A DNA stretch of 64,000 bases from Phycisphaerales bacterium (GTDB lineage: Bacteria > Planctomycetota > Phycisphaerae > Phycisphaerales > UBA1924): positions 106,069 to 170,068 of the forward strand of contig JARGPA010000001.1 of the NCBI GenBank assembly GCA_029213305.1, written 5' to 3'. The translations under genes were made by a program, and so were the position numbers. Numbering within the stretch: the first letter of the stretch is position 1; the number at the start of each line of letters is the position of its first letter. The notes below the pieces were generated by a model. That model was not told where the DNA came from. It ran no database searches and was given only the letters and a program-made list of their open reading frames with translations. Shown here in pieces: positions 1 through 8,693 of this stretch.

Positions 1-68
1 CCATCATCCACCCATCATTTGCATCATCAAGTCATAGACTAAACGAGCAGAGAAGAATGGACTTGGTA

Positions 69-245
69 TCAGTCGCGGCGTGGGGTTGCACGACGAGCAG
101 CACGGTTCTTGCGTTCCGAAGGCTTCTCGTAGTACTCTTTACGCTTGATATCCTTGGTCAACCCTTCTTTCTCGCAGAGCTTCTTAAAGCGGCGCATCAT
201 CTGTTCTGCGCTCTCATTACCACGAGATTTAATCCGAATCGCCAT
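69..245 (-). CDS. rpsU: 30S ribosomal protein S21
   Basis: A 58-residue, strongly basic protein that opens MAIRIKSRGNESAEQMMRRF and ends ARRATPRRD, the length and sequence style of bacterial S21 (bS21). S21 joins the small ribosomal subunit near the 3' end of 16S rRNA and helps translation initiation. The frame runs from ATG at 243-245 to TGA at 69-71. The reading frame on the opposite strand across this stretch is a shadow. Confidence 0.93.
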   Translation of the reverse strand: MAIRIKSRGNESAEQMMRRFKKLCEKEGLTKDIKRKEYYEKPSERKNRAARRATPRRD

Positions 246-423
246 GTGAACTCCTCAGTTCGTCAAATAGGGACATCATTTACCAGCCCGAAACCAATGT
301 ATCGGGTCACTATCCAAGGCGCGGATCGTCACAAGGTCAAGTCCACAAACGAATTGACTCGTCTCTTCGTCGCTTTCGAGCGCTTATCTTGCTCAGAGAC
401 CCATATGACCGATAAAAACCGCC

Positions 424-852
424 ATGAACCGTCTCAGAATCATCGTCATTTGTTCCCTGCTCTGTACTTTTGCATTCCTGGCACTCCCAGGGTGTCAATC
501 TGTGCCCGCGTTACGAGAATCCCGTGCATGGCACGGCCGAACCCCCGTTTACGCAACATATCGCTTTGGTCTACTTCACACTGAGCTCCCTCCAGGGCAC
601 TCTATCGAAGTCGTCATGGTGACAGCGCGGTCCGTTCTCTATCGTCAAGGACACACCATTGAAGAGGCGTCAGTCACCCCAGAGGGAGGCCGACTTGTCG
701 CGCTTGCTCCTTCGCAATCAACCTATGACAAAATCAAGATCACCACTTCGTTTGAGGGTGGGGGAATTTTGATGACGATCAATGTCGATCCTGCTGAAGA
801 AAATCGAGCACGGGTTGTACTCGAATCGATTCTCCTTGAACTTGGGCTCTAA
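424..852 (+). CDS. Putative lipoprotein of unknown function
   Basis: A 142-residue protein with a hydrophobic N-terminus ending in a lipobox, LALPGC with Cys at about residue 24, so it is probably exported and lipid-anchored. The mature part of about 118 residues has no domain I recognise. It looks like a compact alternating strand fold with many Val, Ile and Thr residues. It stands alone between rpsU (divergent) and a glycosyltransferase about 90 bases downstream. The lipoprotein call rests only on the signal sequence. Confidence 0.7.
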   Translation: MNRLRIIVICSLLCTFAFLALPGCQSVPALRESRAWHGRTPVYATYRFGLLHTELPPGHSIEVVMVTARSVLYRQGHTIEEASVTPEGGRLVALAPSQSTYDKIKITTSFEGGGILMTINVDPAEENRARVVLESILLELGL

Positions 853-945
853 CTAAATGAACATCTCGCGCGAATCGTAGAGGTGCTGTGTATGCTCTAG
901 GCGTCTTGCCCCATCAGGCTTTCATTTGTTTGAGTTGAGAACCTC

Positions 946-1794
946 ATGGTACCTAGAAACCAAAGCATCGCGGTTTGTATCACTTCGTACAACCAAAGAG
1001 AATACTTGATTCAAGCGATCAACTCTGTTCTTGCTCAAACTAGAATTCCTGATCAGATTATCGTGGTAGACGATCACTCAGATGATGGTACCGATACCGT
1101 ACTGAGACAGTTCGAGCTTGATTATCCACATCTTTTTACTGTGCAGATTAATCCATCAAACATTGGTGTTGCTGTCAATCGACATATTGCGATCACACTT
1201 TCAAGATGTGATCTGACTACATATCTCGACGGAGATGATGTGTATTACTCTGAGAAACTGAGGCTCGAAGAGCAATGCCTACTCGAAAATCCTCGTGCAG
1301 GATTTGTGTATTCAAATATGAACCTAATTGATGAAGCAAGTTATGAAATTCGAACTTGGACATCAGACCCAGACAATCTGCCCTGTGGAGATATTCTGGA
1401 ATCGCTCATCGGGCATCAGTTCCCATCAAACATTCAATGTCGATATCCACTAACAGATACTCAATCGCTTTGTGAAGCAACAAAGCATTCGCAAAGCTTT
1501 GATCTCTATGAAGATCTTGCGATTTTTATACACCTGTCTCAAGCAATGAGTTGTGCCGTAGTTGATCGGATCAATCACGGATATCGTCAGCACCCAAGCT
1601 ACATGCATCGCACGCATCATGATAATCATTTCAATGCGATCCAAGAGATATACAGATATTTTTCAGACATCATCAATTGTGAAAATTTTGAACATGCTCG
1701 TCTCAAAGAGAAGAGTAATCAGGTACTGAGTTCTTACGCATGGCGCGCGATCAGAGATCACTCAAAAGAGATCCGGACAAGGGCTCAAAGATGA
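946..1794 (+). CDS. Glycosyltransferase family 2
   Basis: A 282-residue GT-A fold glycosyltransferase. The N-terminus has the family 2 nucleotide-binding pattern (VCITSYNQREYL near residue 10, then VVDDHSDDGT near 40) and the metal-binding DxD-type motif LDGDD near residue 95. It should transfer a sugar from a nucleotide donor to an unknown acceptor. No membrane segment is visible, so it is probably cytoplasmic. It stands alone, not in a polysaccharide cluster. The C-terminus is odd: a 34-codon frame starting in an ATGA overlap (1791-1895) reads like a normal family 2 tail, so the gene may be frameshifted near its end. Confidence 0.85.
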   Translation: MVPRNQSIAVCITSYNQREYLIQAINSVLAQTRIPDQIIVVDDHSDDGTDTVLRQFELDYPHLFTVQINPSNIGVAVNRHIAITLSRCDLTTYLDGDDVYYSEKLRLEEQCLLENPRAGFVYSNMNLIDEASYEIRTWTSDPDNLPCGDILESLIGHQFPSNIQCRYPLTDTQSLCEATKHSQSFDLYEDLAIFIHLSQAMSCAVVDRINHGYRQHPSYMHRTHHDNHFNAIQEIYRYFSDIINCENFEHARLKEKSNQVLSSYAWRAIRDHSKEIRTRAQR

Positions 1795-1895
1795 GAGTGA
1801 GAGAGTTGGCTCGGATCGCGATACGAAAAGACCCATTTTCATTTCGCCCAAAGCACGCAATTCGCGTATTGGCAATACAAATGCGTTCGATTTGA
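1791..1895 (+). other. Short overlapping frame resembling a glycosyltransferase tail
   Basis: This is an open frame of 34 codons, starting ATG inside the ATGA overlap with the stop of the preceding glycosyltransferase and ending at TGA. Its product has the helical pattern ELARIAIRKDPFSFRPKHAI, similar to the C-terminal helix of many family 2 glycosyltransferases. It may be the displaced C-terminus of that gene after a one-base shift. A tiny separate peptide is less likely. Confidence 0.35.
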
Positions 1896-1899
1896 GTGC

Positions 1900-1924
1900 A
1901 AAAAAACCGTATCAGAAGATACGG
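1900..1924 (-). terminator. Intrinsic terminator of citrate synthase gene
   Basis: A perfect 7-bp stem, CCGTATC / GATACGG with loop AGAA, is followed on the minus strand by a run of seven T. It lies about 30 bases past the stop codon of the citrate synthase gene. Confidence 0.85.
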
Positions 1925-1952
1925 CTCTTGAAAATACAATCTATTCTCAAAC

Positions 1953-3095
1953 TTAGCGATCGTCGATTGAAACATATGGAGCAGCGTGTGGGCCTACATA
2001 GTCAGTTGTAGGACGGAACAAGCGGTTGTCTCCGAGTTGTTCAATGACATGTCCACTCCAACCCGCGATTCGAGCAAGCACAAACATCGGAGTAAACAAG
2101 TCAAGCTTGAGCCCGATGCAGTGGTAAGTCGTCGCAGAGTAGAAATCCACATTTGGGTAGATTCCTTTGGAAGCGTATTCGCGTTCCATGATGTTCTCGA
2201 TCGCGTTTGATTTGAGGTAAAGATCCATATTGCCTGTGTCATCTGCTAACTGCTTAGCAAGTGTCATTAGCTCGCTCGCGCGAGGATCCTTTGATTTGTA
2301 AACGCGATGTCCGAATCCCATGATTCGTTCTTTGTTCTTGATCATGTTCATGACATGATCTTCAGCATCGTCGACAGATGGGATCAGATTGAGCATCTTC
2401 ATGACGCCTTCGTTTGCACCGCCGTGGAGTGGACCACGCAATGATCCAACAGCTGCAGTAATCGCAGAGTATACATCTGAAAGGGTTGAGATCACTACGC
2501 GTGCAGCGAATGTGGAGTTGTTGAGTCCGTGATCTGCATGGGTAATCATGCAGATATCGAATGCTCGGATCATCGCGTCCGTTGGTTTCTCACCGTTGAG
2601 CATATAGAGGAAGTTCGCAGCGAATCCGAGTGATGCATCAGGAGCAACAACTTCAAGACCACGACGATGACGATCAAACGCCGCAACAATCATGGGTGTG
2701 ACCGCAAGAATATTGAGTGCTTTTTCTCGTGCTGCTTCAACGGAGTTTTCGTTGGGGTTTGTGTCGTACAACGAGAGCATCGAGATCATCGTACGGATCA
2801 CATGCATTGGTTCTGCATCAGTTGGAAGAGATTTGATCTGTGTGATCATCTCATCGCAAAGTCCGTAGTTCGCACGGAGACTTTGAGTGAATGACTCAAG
2901 CTCTGAGCGACTCGGTAGACGCTTGTTCCAGAGCAAGAAGACTGTTTCTTCAAATGAGCTCTTTGATGCGAGATCGCCGATTGCGATTCCGACGTATTCT
3001 AGAATTCCCTCAGTGCCATTGATGAATGACATCTCAGTTTGTGCTGCGATGACTCCTTCGAGTCCCTTTGAGAATGTTTTTTCGGCAGTGCTCAT
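1953..3095 (-). CDS. gltA: Citrate synthase
   Basis: A 380-residue citrate synthase that condenses oxaloacetate and acetyl-CoA to citrate in the cytoplasm, entering the TCA cycle. Family signatures include ITHADHGLNNSTFAARV (catalytic His region), GSLRGPLHGGANEGVM and GFGHRVYKSKDPRA, with a late active-site Asp region in YPNVDFYSA. The length fits the short citrate/2-methylcitrate synthase group, so methylcitrate synthase activity is possible. I chose the ATG at 3093-3095 because AAGGA sits 8-9 bases before it. An upstream in-frame TTG (3122) has no such site. The gene is divergent from the rhomboid gene and has its own terminator. Confidence 0.93.
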   Translation of the reverse strand: MSTAEKTFSKGLEGVIAAQTEMSFINGTEGILEYVGIAIGDLASKSSFEETVFLLWNKRLPSRSELESFTQSLRANYGLCDEMITQIKSLPTDAEPMHVIRTMISMLSLYDTNPNENSVEAAREKALNILAVTPMIVAAFDRHRRGLEVVAPDASLGFAANFLYMLNGEKPTDAMIRAFDICMITHADHGLNNSTFAARVVISTLSDVYSAITAAVGSLRGPLHGGANEGVMKMLNLIPSVDDAEDHVMNMIKNKERIMGFGHRVYKSKDPRASELMTLAKQLADDTGNMDLYLKSNAIENIMEREYASKGIYPNVDFYSATTYHCIGLKLDLFTPMFVLARIAGWSGHVIEQLGDNRLFRPTTDYVGPHAAPYVSIDDR

Positions 3096-3156
3096 AGTCG
3101 AGTCCTTACTTATCCAGCTCAATGTCTATTTCAGGTCAAAAACAAGGTTTTTCGAG

Positions 3157-3180
3157 TTTTGATCTCTGATTCGATCAAAA
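3157..3180. promoter_or_regulatory. Inverted repeat in the gltA-rhomboid divergent region
   Basis: Arms TTTTGATC and GATCAAAA separated by 8 bases form a perfect 8-bp inverted repeat in the 140-base gap between the two divergent starts. It could be an operator or a leader hairpin. Nothing else supports a function. Confidence 0.35.
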
Positions 3181-3235
3181 AAAGTGCAGGATGAAAGTAT
3201 AGGCATCATCCCTTCGATCGGCGTACGATCTGCCC

Positions 3236-4414
3236 GTGTTGATTCCACTGGGAACAGATCGTCCAAACAAACGCGCCGCCGTTGTTACCCCAATTCTCGT
3301 GGGGACCAACATCGGTGTGTTTGTCATGATGGCGATCCTCGCCAAGACAAACCCTGATATTGCGAATCAAATCGATTTTTACGGTGCAATTTCCAAACAC
3401 CACTTCCATTTCTGGCAACCAATCAGCTCCGCGTTTTTACATGCAGGATTCATGCATATCTTCGGCAATATGCTCTTCCTACTTGCCTTTGGGCCTTCAG
3501 TTGAAGACCGATTGGGAAGAATTGGGTTTATTCTCTTCTATCTCGCAGGAGGATGTGTATCTGGATTTGCTCATATTGCACTCTCTGACTCCCCCGCAAT
3601 TGGGGCTTCAGGAGCAATCGCAGCCGTCTCAGGTGCTTTTTTGATCCTTTTTCCAAGCACCAAGATCAAATGCTTTGTAATCTTCTTCATCATCGGGGTT
3701 TTCATGATCCCCTCGTGGTGGCTCATCGGCCTATTCATTATCCTCGATCTCGGCGCGCAGGTGTTTACTCCAGATAATGGGATCGCGAATCTTGCTCACC
3801 TTGGAGGATATGGGTTCGGAATCGTTATCGCGTTCGGATTACTTGTGACCAAGATTCTTCCCAAAGAACAGTACGACATGTTCTCGATCGCAAAGCATAA
3901 GAAACGAAGAGCAGATTTCAAAGTTGCGCATGAGATGCACAAACTCTCAGGTGTGTACAAAGGCGAGCAAAAACTTGATCCTGTGTCCGCTGCAATCGCA
4001 GAACAACGCGCAAGTATCGGAGTCTTGGTTTCAAAGAATGATCTCGCGTCAGCCTCGGATCAATATCTCGCGATGATTTCACAACATCCAGATCGATTGA
4101 AATCGATGACAATGCATCGAGATGCTCAATACCAAATCGCAAATCATCTTTACCAGTCAGGAAATCGACAAGCGTCAGCCGACGCGTTCATGCGATTGCT
4201 TGAGACTTATCCTACTGATCCTGAACGAAACATCATTACGGTATTAATCGCACGAATTCACGCGAACGATCTCTCCGATCCAATCGGCGCGATTACGATG
4301 CTCGAAGAACTCCAAGAACGATCATTAGATTCAGACTCAAAAGCGATCGTTGAGTCGGAGCTCAACCAAATCCGATCAATGACTGCGAACTCAGAACAGA
4401 AAGATCAACAATAA
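3236..4414 (+). CDS. Rhomboid family intramembrane serine protease with TPR-like C-terminus
   Basis: A 392-residue membrane protein. Residues 15-205 are a rhomboid domain with HAGFMHIFGNMLF (His74, Asn78), the catalytic serine in GASGAIA (Ser125) and the partner histidine in AHLGGYGFG (His188). The protease cuts membrane helices within the bilayer. Residues about 250-380 are soluble and helical with TPR-like spacing (paired Ala/Tyr helices, LYQSGNRQASADAFMRL), probably facing the cytoplasm to bind a partner. The start is GTG at 3236, or TTG one codon on. Its stop overlaps the trpF start (TAATG), so the two are co-translated although functionally unrelated. Confidence 0.9.
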   Translation: MLIPLGTDRPNKRAAVVTPILVGTNIGVFVMMAILAKTNPDIANQIDFYGAISKHHFHFWQPISSAFLHAGFMHIFGNMLFLLAFGPSVEDRLGRIGFILFYLAGGCVSGFAHIALSDSPAIGASGAIAAVSGAFLILFPSTKIKCFVIFFIIGVFMIPSWWLIGLFIILDLGAQVFTPDNGIANLAHLGGYGFGIVIAFGLLVTKILPKEQYDMFSIAKHKKRRADFKVAHEMHKLSGVYKGEQKLDPVSAAIAEQRASIGVLVSKNDLASASDQYLAMISQHPDRLKSMTMHRDAQYQIANHLYQSGNRQASADAFMRLLETYPTDPERNIITVLIARIHANDLSDPIGAITMLEELQERSLDSDSKAIVESELNQIRSMTANSEQKDQQ

Positions 4415-5049
4415 TGACAACACGCACTCGAGTAAAAGTTTGTGGAATAACAACGGTCGACGCCGCAAACAGCGCAGTTGAAGCAGGCGCAGATGCTGTC
4501 GGGTTCGTCTTTGTGAAAGACACCCCTCGTTATATTGATCCAGAAGAAGCTGCTGCGATTATGTTCTCTTTGCCCCCGTTTGTCAGCGCTGTTGGGGTTG
4601 TCCAAGATCTCGATGTAGATCAGTTCTGTGCGCTTGAGTACTCGTGCCCGGCGCACACAATGCAACTCCACGGCAAAGAACCTGTCGATGTTGTCCAAGC
4701 ATGCGGGCCAGGCGTGATCAAAGCATTCAAGTATGAAGACGCCACGATCCAATCCCAACTCACCCGTTGGGCAAAGGTCGATGAACTCGATGCAATATTA
4801 ATCGATGGATCTACTGGAGGGACCGGTGAGGCATTCGAGTGGGCAAAGCTCGTCCCTCACATCCAAGATTTCCCCAAGAAAATCATCATCGCAGGCGGGC
4901 TCGACGCGAGTAATGTCGAAGAGGTCATTCAGACTCTCCGCCCTTACGCAGTCGATGTTTCAACAGGGGTAGAAGATGATCCAGGTGTCAAGAACTCAGA
5001 AAAAATTGCTGAGTTCTGTGCAGTGGTTCGCAAAGCAGACGCAAGCTAA
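4414..5049 (+). CDS. trpF: Phosphoribosylanthranilate isomerase
   Basis: A 211-residue TIM-barrel enzyme of tryptophan biosynthesis, converting N-(5'-phosphoribosyl)anthranilate to the 1-deoxyribulose derivative. Visible signatures are VKVCGITTVDAANSAVEAGAD (catalytic Cys in KVCG), GFVFVKDTPRYI, LIDGSTGGTGEAF (catalytic Asp region) and IIAGGLDASNV with VDVSTGVEDDPGVK (phosphate-binding loops). It starts in the stop codon of the rhomboid gene. Other trp genes are absent here. Its 3' end overlaps the convergent aroK by 4 bases. Confidence 0.94.
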   Translation: MTTRTRVKVCGITTVDAANSAVEAGADAVGFVFVKDTPRYIDPEEAAAIMFSLPPFVSAVGVVQDLDVDQFCALEYSCPAHTMQLHGKEPVDVVQACGPGVIKAFKYEDATIQSQLTRWAKVDELDAILIDGSTGGTGEAFEWAKLVPHIQDFPKKIIIAGGLDASNVEEVIQTLRPYAVDVSTGVEDDPGVKNSEKIAEFCAVVRKADAS

Positions 5050-5582
5050 GCACCCGCATTGCAAATCGCAATCAATGCAGCAAAAACAGATTCCTGAGAT
5101 ACGCCGTCAATATGAATGACTGATTCTGCGATGCGTTGATAAAGCTCATCACGAGCATCGAATAAAGTTTGAACCTCGTCGATCGTATTGTCTCCAACAA
5201 GTGGGGGGCGATCGGTGTTGTCCTCAACACTCAGTCTTTGACGCAAAGTTTCAGGTAATGCTCGCAAATAGATTACGCGGCCTGAGCTTTGCTCAAGTAT
5301 TTGAGCACATCCTGGCGCAGTAGGGGTCCCGCCTCCAAGCGAGATGACTTGTCCATCGGAATCGAGCGTTGATCGCAATGCTTTGGTTTCAGCATCTCGA
5401 AAAGAATCGATACCATGTTTTTCAATCGCAGCGCCTGCTCCATCGCAGCCGAGCAGATTCGCACTTACATCATCCAAATCAACCAAGGGTAGATGGAGCG
5501 ATTGGGCAAGCATTGAACCAAGAGTTGATTTCCCAGATGCACGAAGCCCAATCAAAATCAGATTGGGCTTCGGGTGAGTCAT
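5046..5582 (-). CDS. aroK: Shikimate kinase
   Basis: A 178-residue P-loop kinase that phosphorylates shikimate to shikimate 3-phosphate in aromatic amino acid synthesis. The motifs are in order: Walker A GLRASGKST (residues 12-20), the metal/shikimate site DLDD, FRDAETKAL with the shikimate-binding Arg, LGGGTP, and the LID Arg in DRPPL. A longer frame begins upstream inside efp, but the ATG at 5580-5582 has AGAGGA about 9 bases before it and gives the family length. It probably follows efp in one transcript and converges on trpF, so two aromatic-pathway genes meet tail to tail. Confidence 0.93.
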   Translation of the reverse strand: MTHPKPNLILIGLRASGKSTLGSMLAQSLHLPLVDLDDVSANLLGCDGAGAAIEKHGIDSFRDAETKALRSTLDSDGQVISLGGGTPTAPGCAQILEQSSGRVIYLRALPETLRQRLSVEDNTDRPPLVGDNTIDEVQTLFDARDELYQRIAESVIHIDGVSQESVFAALIAICNAGA

Positions 5583-5625
5583 TGGGATATTCCTCTTAAG
5601 AGTAAATGCTTCGTTCGATTTGAGA

Positions 5626-6192
5626 TTAATCTTCTTTGACGCGAGCCATGTATGATCCATCTTCAGTTGAGATTCGGACTTTTTCGCCGATCGCAATGAA
5701 TGGAGGCACACGCGTCTTCAATCCCGTGTCACATTCAGCTTCTTTGAGTTGGTTCGTTGCAGTTGCACCCTTAATCCCAGGTGCAGTATCTGAGATCGTC
5801 AGAACAACAGCTGATGGGAGTTCAATTGCAACTGGAGTCTCATCATGGAAGAGCACAGTACAACTCGAGTTGGGTGATAGATAGAGCAATGTATCATCAA
5901 GAAGATCTTTGCTGAGTTCAACTTGGTCATAATCCTCTGTATCCATGAAGGTGCCGCCGCCTTCGCCGTCGTCGTAGAGGAACTCCATTTCACGCTTGTC
6001 GAGTGTGGTTCCTTCAACAACATCTGATCCTGAGAACCGTTGTTCTTTCATACCTGAACCATCGACCGCACGCATCTTTGCTTGGATGTATGCAGGACCT
6101 TTACCAGGTTTCACATGCCCGATTTTGGCAACTACATAGAGTTTGCCGTTGAGACTCAGAGCCATACCAGGGCGTAGTTCATTTGCTTTCAT
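5626..6192 (-). CDS. efp: Translation elongation factor P
   Basis: A 188-residue EF-P, which rescues ribosomes stalled at polyproline stretches. The N-terminal KOW-like domain carries the loop KPGKGPAY with Lys31 at the residue that is modified in many bacteria. The middle and C-terminal OB domains include VELSKDLLDD and GLKTRVPPFIAIGEKVRI with the family-typical C-terminus (STEDGSYMARVKE). The start at 6190-6192 gives MKANELRPGM, the normal EF-P start. No EpmA/EpmB-type modification gene is in the window. It is divergent from the Tat-exported hydrolase gene. Confidence 0.95.
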   Translation of the reverse strand: MKANELRPGMALSLNGKLYVVAKIGHVKPGKGPAYIQAKMRAVDGSGMKEQRFSGSDVVEGTTLDKREMEFLYDDGEGGGTFMDTEDYDQVELSKDLLDDTLLYLSPNSSCTVLFHDETPVAIELPSAVVLTISDTAPGIKGATATNQLKEAECDTGLKTRVPPFIAIGEKVRISTEDGSYMARVKED

Positions 6193-6364
6193 GATGGATT
6201 CCAGGGAATGAAGTGATCGGGTGCGTGGTTGATTCAATATCACGGACATAAATGTCTGCGGTTCCCATCATAGCACCCAAATACGGCCATCATTGAGCAT
6301 ATATCAGCGACTTCGGGTATGCTCAATGTAGACAATGCCAGAAAATTCACAGGAATACCTACCC

Positions 6365-7396
6365 ATGACGACTCACAAGACTGACAGCATCACCCTCGAT
6401 CGAAGAAGATTCCTTGCGACACTCGCCGCCTCTGCAGGGACCCTTGCAATCTCAAATCCTGCGATTGCAAGATTGACGAGGGGAATGGTAAGTTCACCAG
6501 TTCTCGCTTGGGATACCATTCACAAAGCGGGTATCCACGCGATGGTTGATCGGAATGCAGGCGGTAATTCACTCGTTGCAACTTTCGGGAAACAAACATT
6601 GCTCGTTGATACGAAGTTCGCGCACCTTGGGGGAGCTCTCTTTTCAGATGCTCAACAGTTTGCAGGCGAACAAGAACGCTTTGATCTCACTCTCATCAAC
6701 ACCCATCATCACGGCGATCATACCGGAGGCAACGCGCTCATCGTGCCGCACGCTAACGCGTACGCTCACAAGAACGCTGTCAAACGAATCAAAACCCAAC
6801 TCGATACATATAAACAATCTGCCAAATCTGGACCTGCGCAGATTAAACGAAACAAAGGATCCGCTGAGATGCTCAAGCTCGCGATCCAAGCAGCAGACGC
6901 GTCCGAATCATGGACTCGCGCGGATATATCTCCTCAGAATCGAGTTCCCGATGAAGGAGCAACGATCACCCTAGGTGAATCCAATATCGCGATGCATCAC
7001 TTTGGTAGAGGACACACAGACAACGATCTCGTTGTTCATTTTCCTGACCAAAACGTAGTTCACACAGGGGATCTTGTATTCGCGGGGTTGCATCCATTCT
7101 TTGATCCCAATGCAAGACCAACTGCGATCGGATGGACGAAATCCCTCAAAGGAATATTAGAATTGTGCGACGATAAAACGATCGTCATCCCAGGGCACGG
7201 CCCAATCGGAAACAATCAAACAGTCCAAGCTCAACTCGACTACATGAATCAACTCATCGAACATGTTCAAGCAGATATCGATGCAGGAGTTTCCAAAGAA
7301 GAAACCGCGAAGAACACATGGGGTTTCATGGAAGGACTTGGTTTCGAAAGCATCCGTGAACGAGCGATAAACACGGTTTACGATGAACTGAGTTAG
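6365..7396 (+). CDS. Tat-exported metallo-beta-lactamase-fold hydrolase
   Basis: A 343-residue protein. The N-terminus has a twin-arginine signal (LDRRRFLATLAASAGTLAI) ending near Ala-Ile-Ala, so it should be folded before export. The mature part has the metallo-beta-lactamase metal motif NTHHHGDHTGGNA, then HFGRGHTDNDLVVHF, VVHTGDLVF and IPGHGPIG, giving the full set of His/Asp ligands. It resembles quinoprotein-relay and SoxH-like MBL proteins, but the substrate cannot be read from sequence. ATG 6365 has AGGA 11 bases upstream. An ATG ten codons earlier (6335) lacks one. Confidence 0.87.
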   Translation: MTTHKTDSITLDRRRFLATLAASAGTLAISNPAIARLTRGMVSSPVLAWDTIHKAGIHAMVDRNAGGNSLVATFGKQTLLVDTKFAHLGGALFSDAQQFAGEQERFDLTLINTHHHGDHTGGNALIVPHANAYAHKNAVKRIKTQLDTYKQSAKSGPAQIKRNKGSAEMLKLAIQAADASESWTRADISPQNRVPDEGATITLGESNIAMHHFGRGHTDNDLVVHFPDQNVVHTGDLVFAGLHPFFDPNARPTAIGWTKSLKGILELCDDKTIVIPGHGPIGNNQTVQAQLDYMNQLIEHVQADIDAGVSKEETAKNTWGFMEGLGFESIRERAINTVYDELS

Positions 7397-7415
7397 TAAA
7401 AGAGATGTCAAGGGA

Positions 7416-8690
7416 TTAGGGACATCCCGTTGAAAACGCAGTTAAAAACTCACTGATATCAAAGAAATTCCAGCGATTATCTCCATTGATATCTGAGCTA
7501 GGGTCATCTATTGCGAATGCTTTAATGAACTCGGAGATGTCGAAAAAATTGACTGTGCCATCGGAATTAAAGTCAGCGCTGCAACTCTCACATACATTGT
7601 TGACATCAATGAGTTGCAGGCCTGCTGATCCCGCGGCGACATAAGCAATGTCGTCTCGGACAATAACTCTTCGAGCAAATCCATTGTCAAAATTCGCGAC
7701 GAGACTCGGTTGAGCCGAGTCAGAAACATCAACAATCTGTATCCCATTTCCACTCTGAGCTACATACGCCAAGTCTCCAACAACATAAACACCTTCAGCA
7801 TTTTCTAGTGACTCAAGTGAGCTAGTCAATGTGGGATTCAGAGGATCGTTCACATCAATGATTTGAAGACCGCCATCCAAGTCAGCAACAAATGCATAAT
7901 CGCCTTCAATAGCAACTTGTCGAGCAAGATTAGGTGTGTTGTAGATACTCAATATCTGCAGGTTCAAAGGATCACTCACATCAACAAGAACAAGCCCGAT
8001 ACTCCCGGCGGCGACATATGCAATTGATCCCTCGACATATACATTGAATACGCCGGAGCCCATACTGATCGTATTTATAACATTGGGCGCAAATGGAATA
8101 CTGATGTCGATCAGTGTCAGATCAAACCCATCAGCAACATAAGCGATATTGTCAACGACATGGATGTCATACGCGATTCCAGGTGTACTGAACGCAGGGA
8201 GAGTGAAGATGTTAGATGGATTGCTTACATCCATGACGATTAGCCCGCGGGTACGAGCTGCTACATATGCGATTCCTCCCGAAACACTCACACCTCGTGC
8301 ATCGTCGGCGGTATTTGCTGAATCGAGAAAGATCGGATTTGATGGATCGGAAATGTTAAAGATATTCAATCCGCTGTTTGCATCAGTGATAAACGCAAGA
8401 TCGCCTTCGACAGCAAGATTAAGCGCACTCGAAGTTTCATTAGCTCCAATGACCGGAGATGTTGCAGGGGTTGATACATCGAGCAGATGAACTCCAGCAC
8501 TATACGCGGCAACCGCAGCAATATTGTTTTGCACATCGATACCGAGAGCGGCGCTGGGTATCAAATACGATCCAAGGAGTGAAGGAGTCGAGATATTACC
8601 GATATCGATAATCTGAAGTGAAGAAAAAACTATATTTGTACTAAAACCAACAGTGTAAACTCGATCTCCGTCGACTTGTAGTTCGTTCAT
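7416..8690 (-). CDS. LVIVD-repeat protein, C-terminal part with dockerin-like tail (split gene)
   Basis: A 424-residue open frame made of about eight repeats of roughly 42 residues with the pattern GxAYVAxGxxGLxIIDVSDPxxPxL, the LVIVD type expected to fold as a beta-propeller. It ends with two EF-hand/dockerin-like units (DFNSDGTVNFFDISEF and DINGDNRWNFFDISEF) and GCP. It has no signal peptide and no Shine-Dalgarno before its first ATG. It lies exactly in frame behind the next entry with only TAA-ATA between, and the repeat register continues across the stop. It is best read as the 3' two-thirds of a broken gene. Confidence 0.8.
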   Translation of the reverse strand: MNELQVDGDRVYTVGFSTNIVFSSLQIIDIGNISTPSLLGSYLIPSAALGIDVQNNIAAVAAYSAGVHLLDVSTPATSPVIGANETSSALNLAVEGDLAFITDANSGLNIFNISDPSNPIFLDSANTADDARGVSVSGGIAYVAARTRGLIVMDVSNPSNIFTLPAFSTPGIAYDIHVVDNIAYVADGFDLTLIDISIPFAPNVINTISMGSGVFNVYVEGSIAYVAAGSIGLVLVDVSDPLNLQILSIYNTPNLARQVAIEGDYAFVADLDGGLQIIDVNDPLNPTLTSSLESLENAEGVYVVGDLAYVAQSGNGIQIVDVSDSAQPSLVANFDNGFARRVIVRDDIAYVAAGSAGLQLIDVNNVCESCSADFNSDGTVNFFDISEFIKAFAIDDPSSDINGDNRWNFFDISEFLTAFSTGCP

Positions 8691-8693
8691 TAT

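Noticed and set aside
57-584. Open frame of 175 codons across the start of the window on the plus strand
   Set aside because: It is the reverse shadow of rpsU and then runs out of frame into the lipoprotein gene. No start signal or family features.
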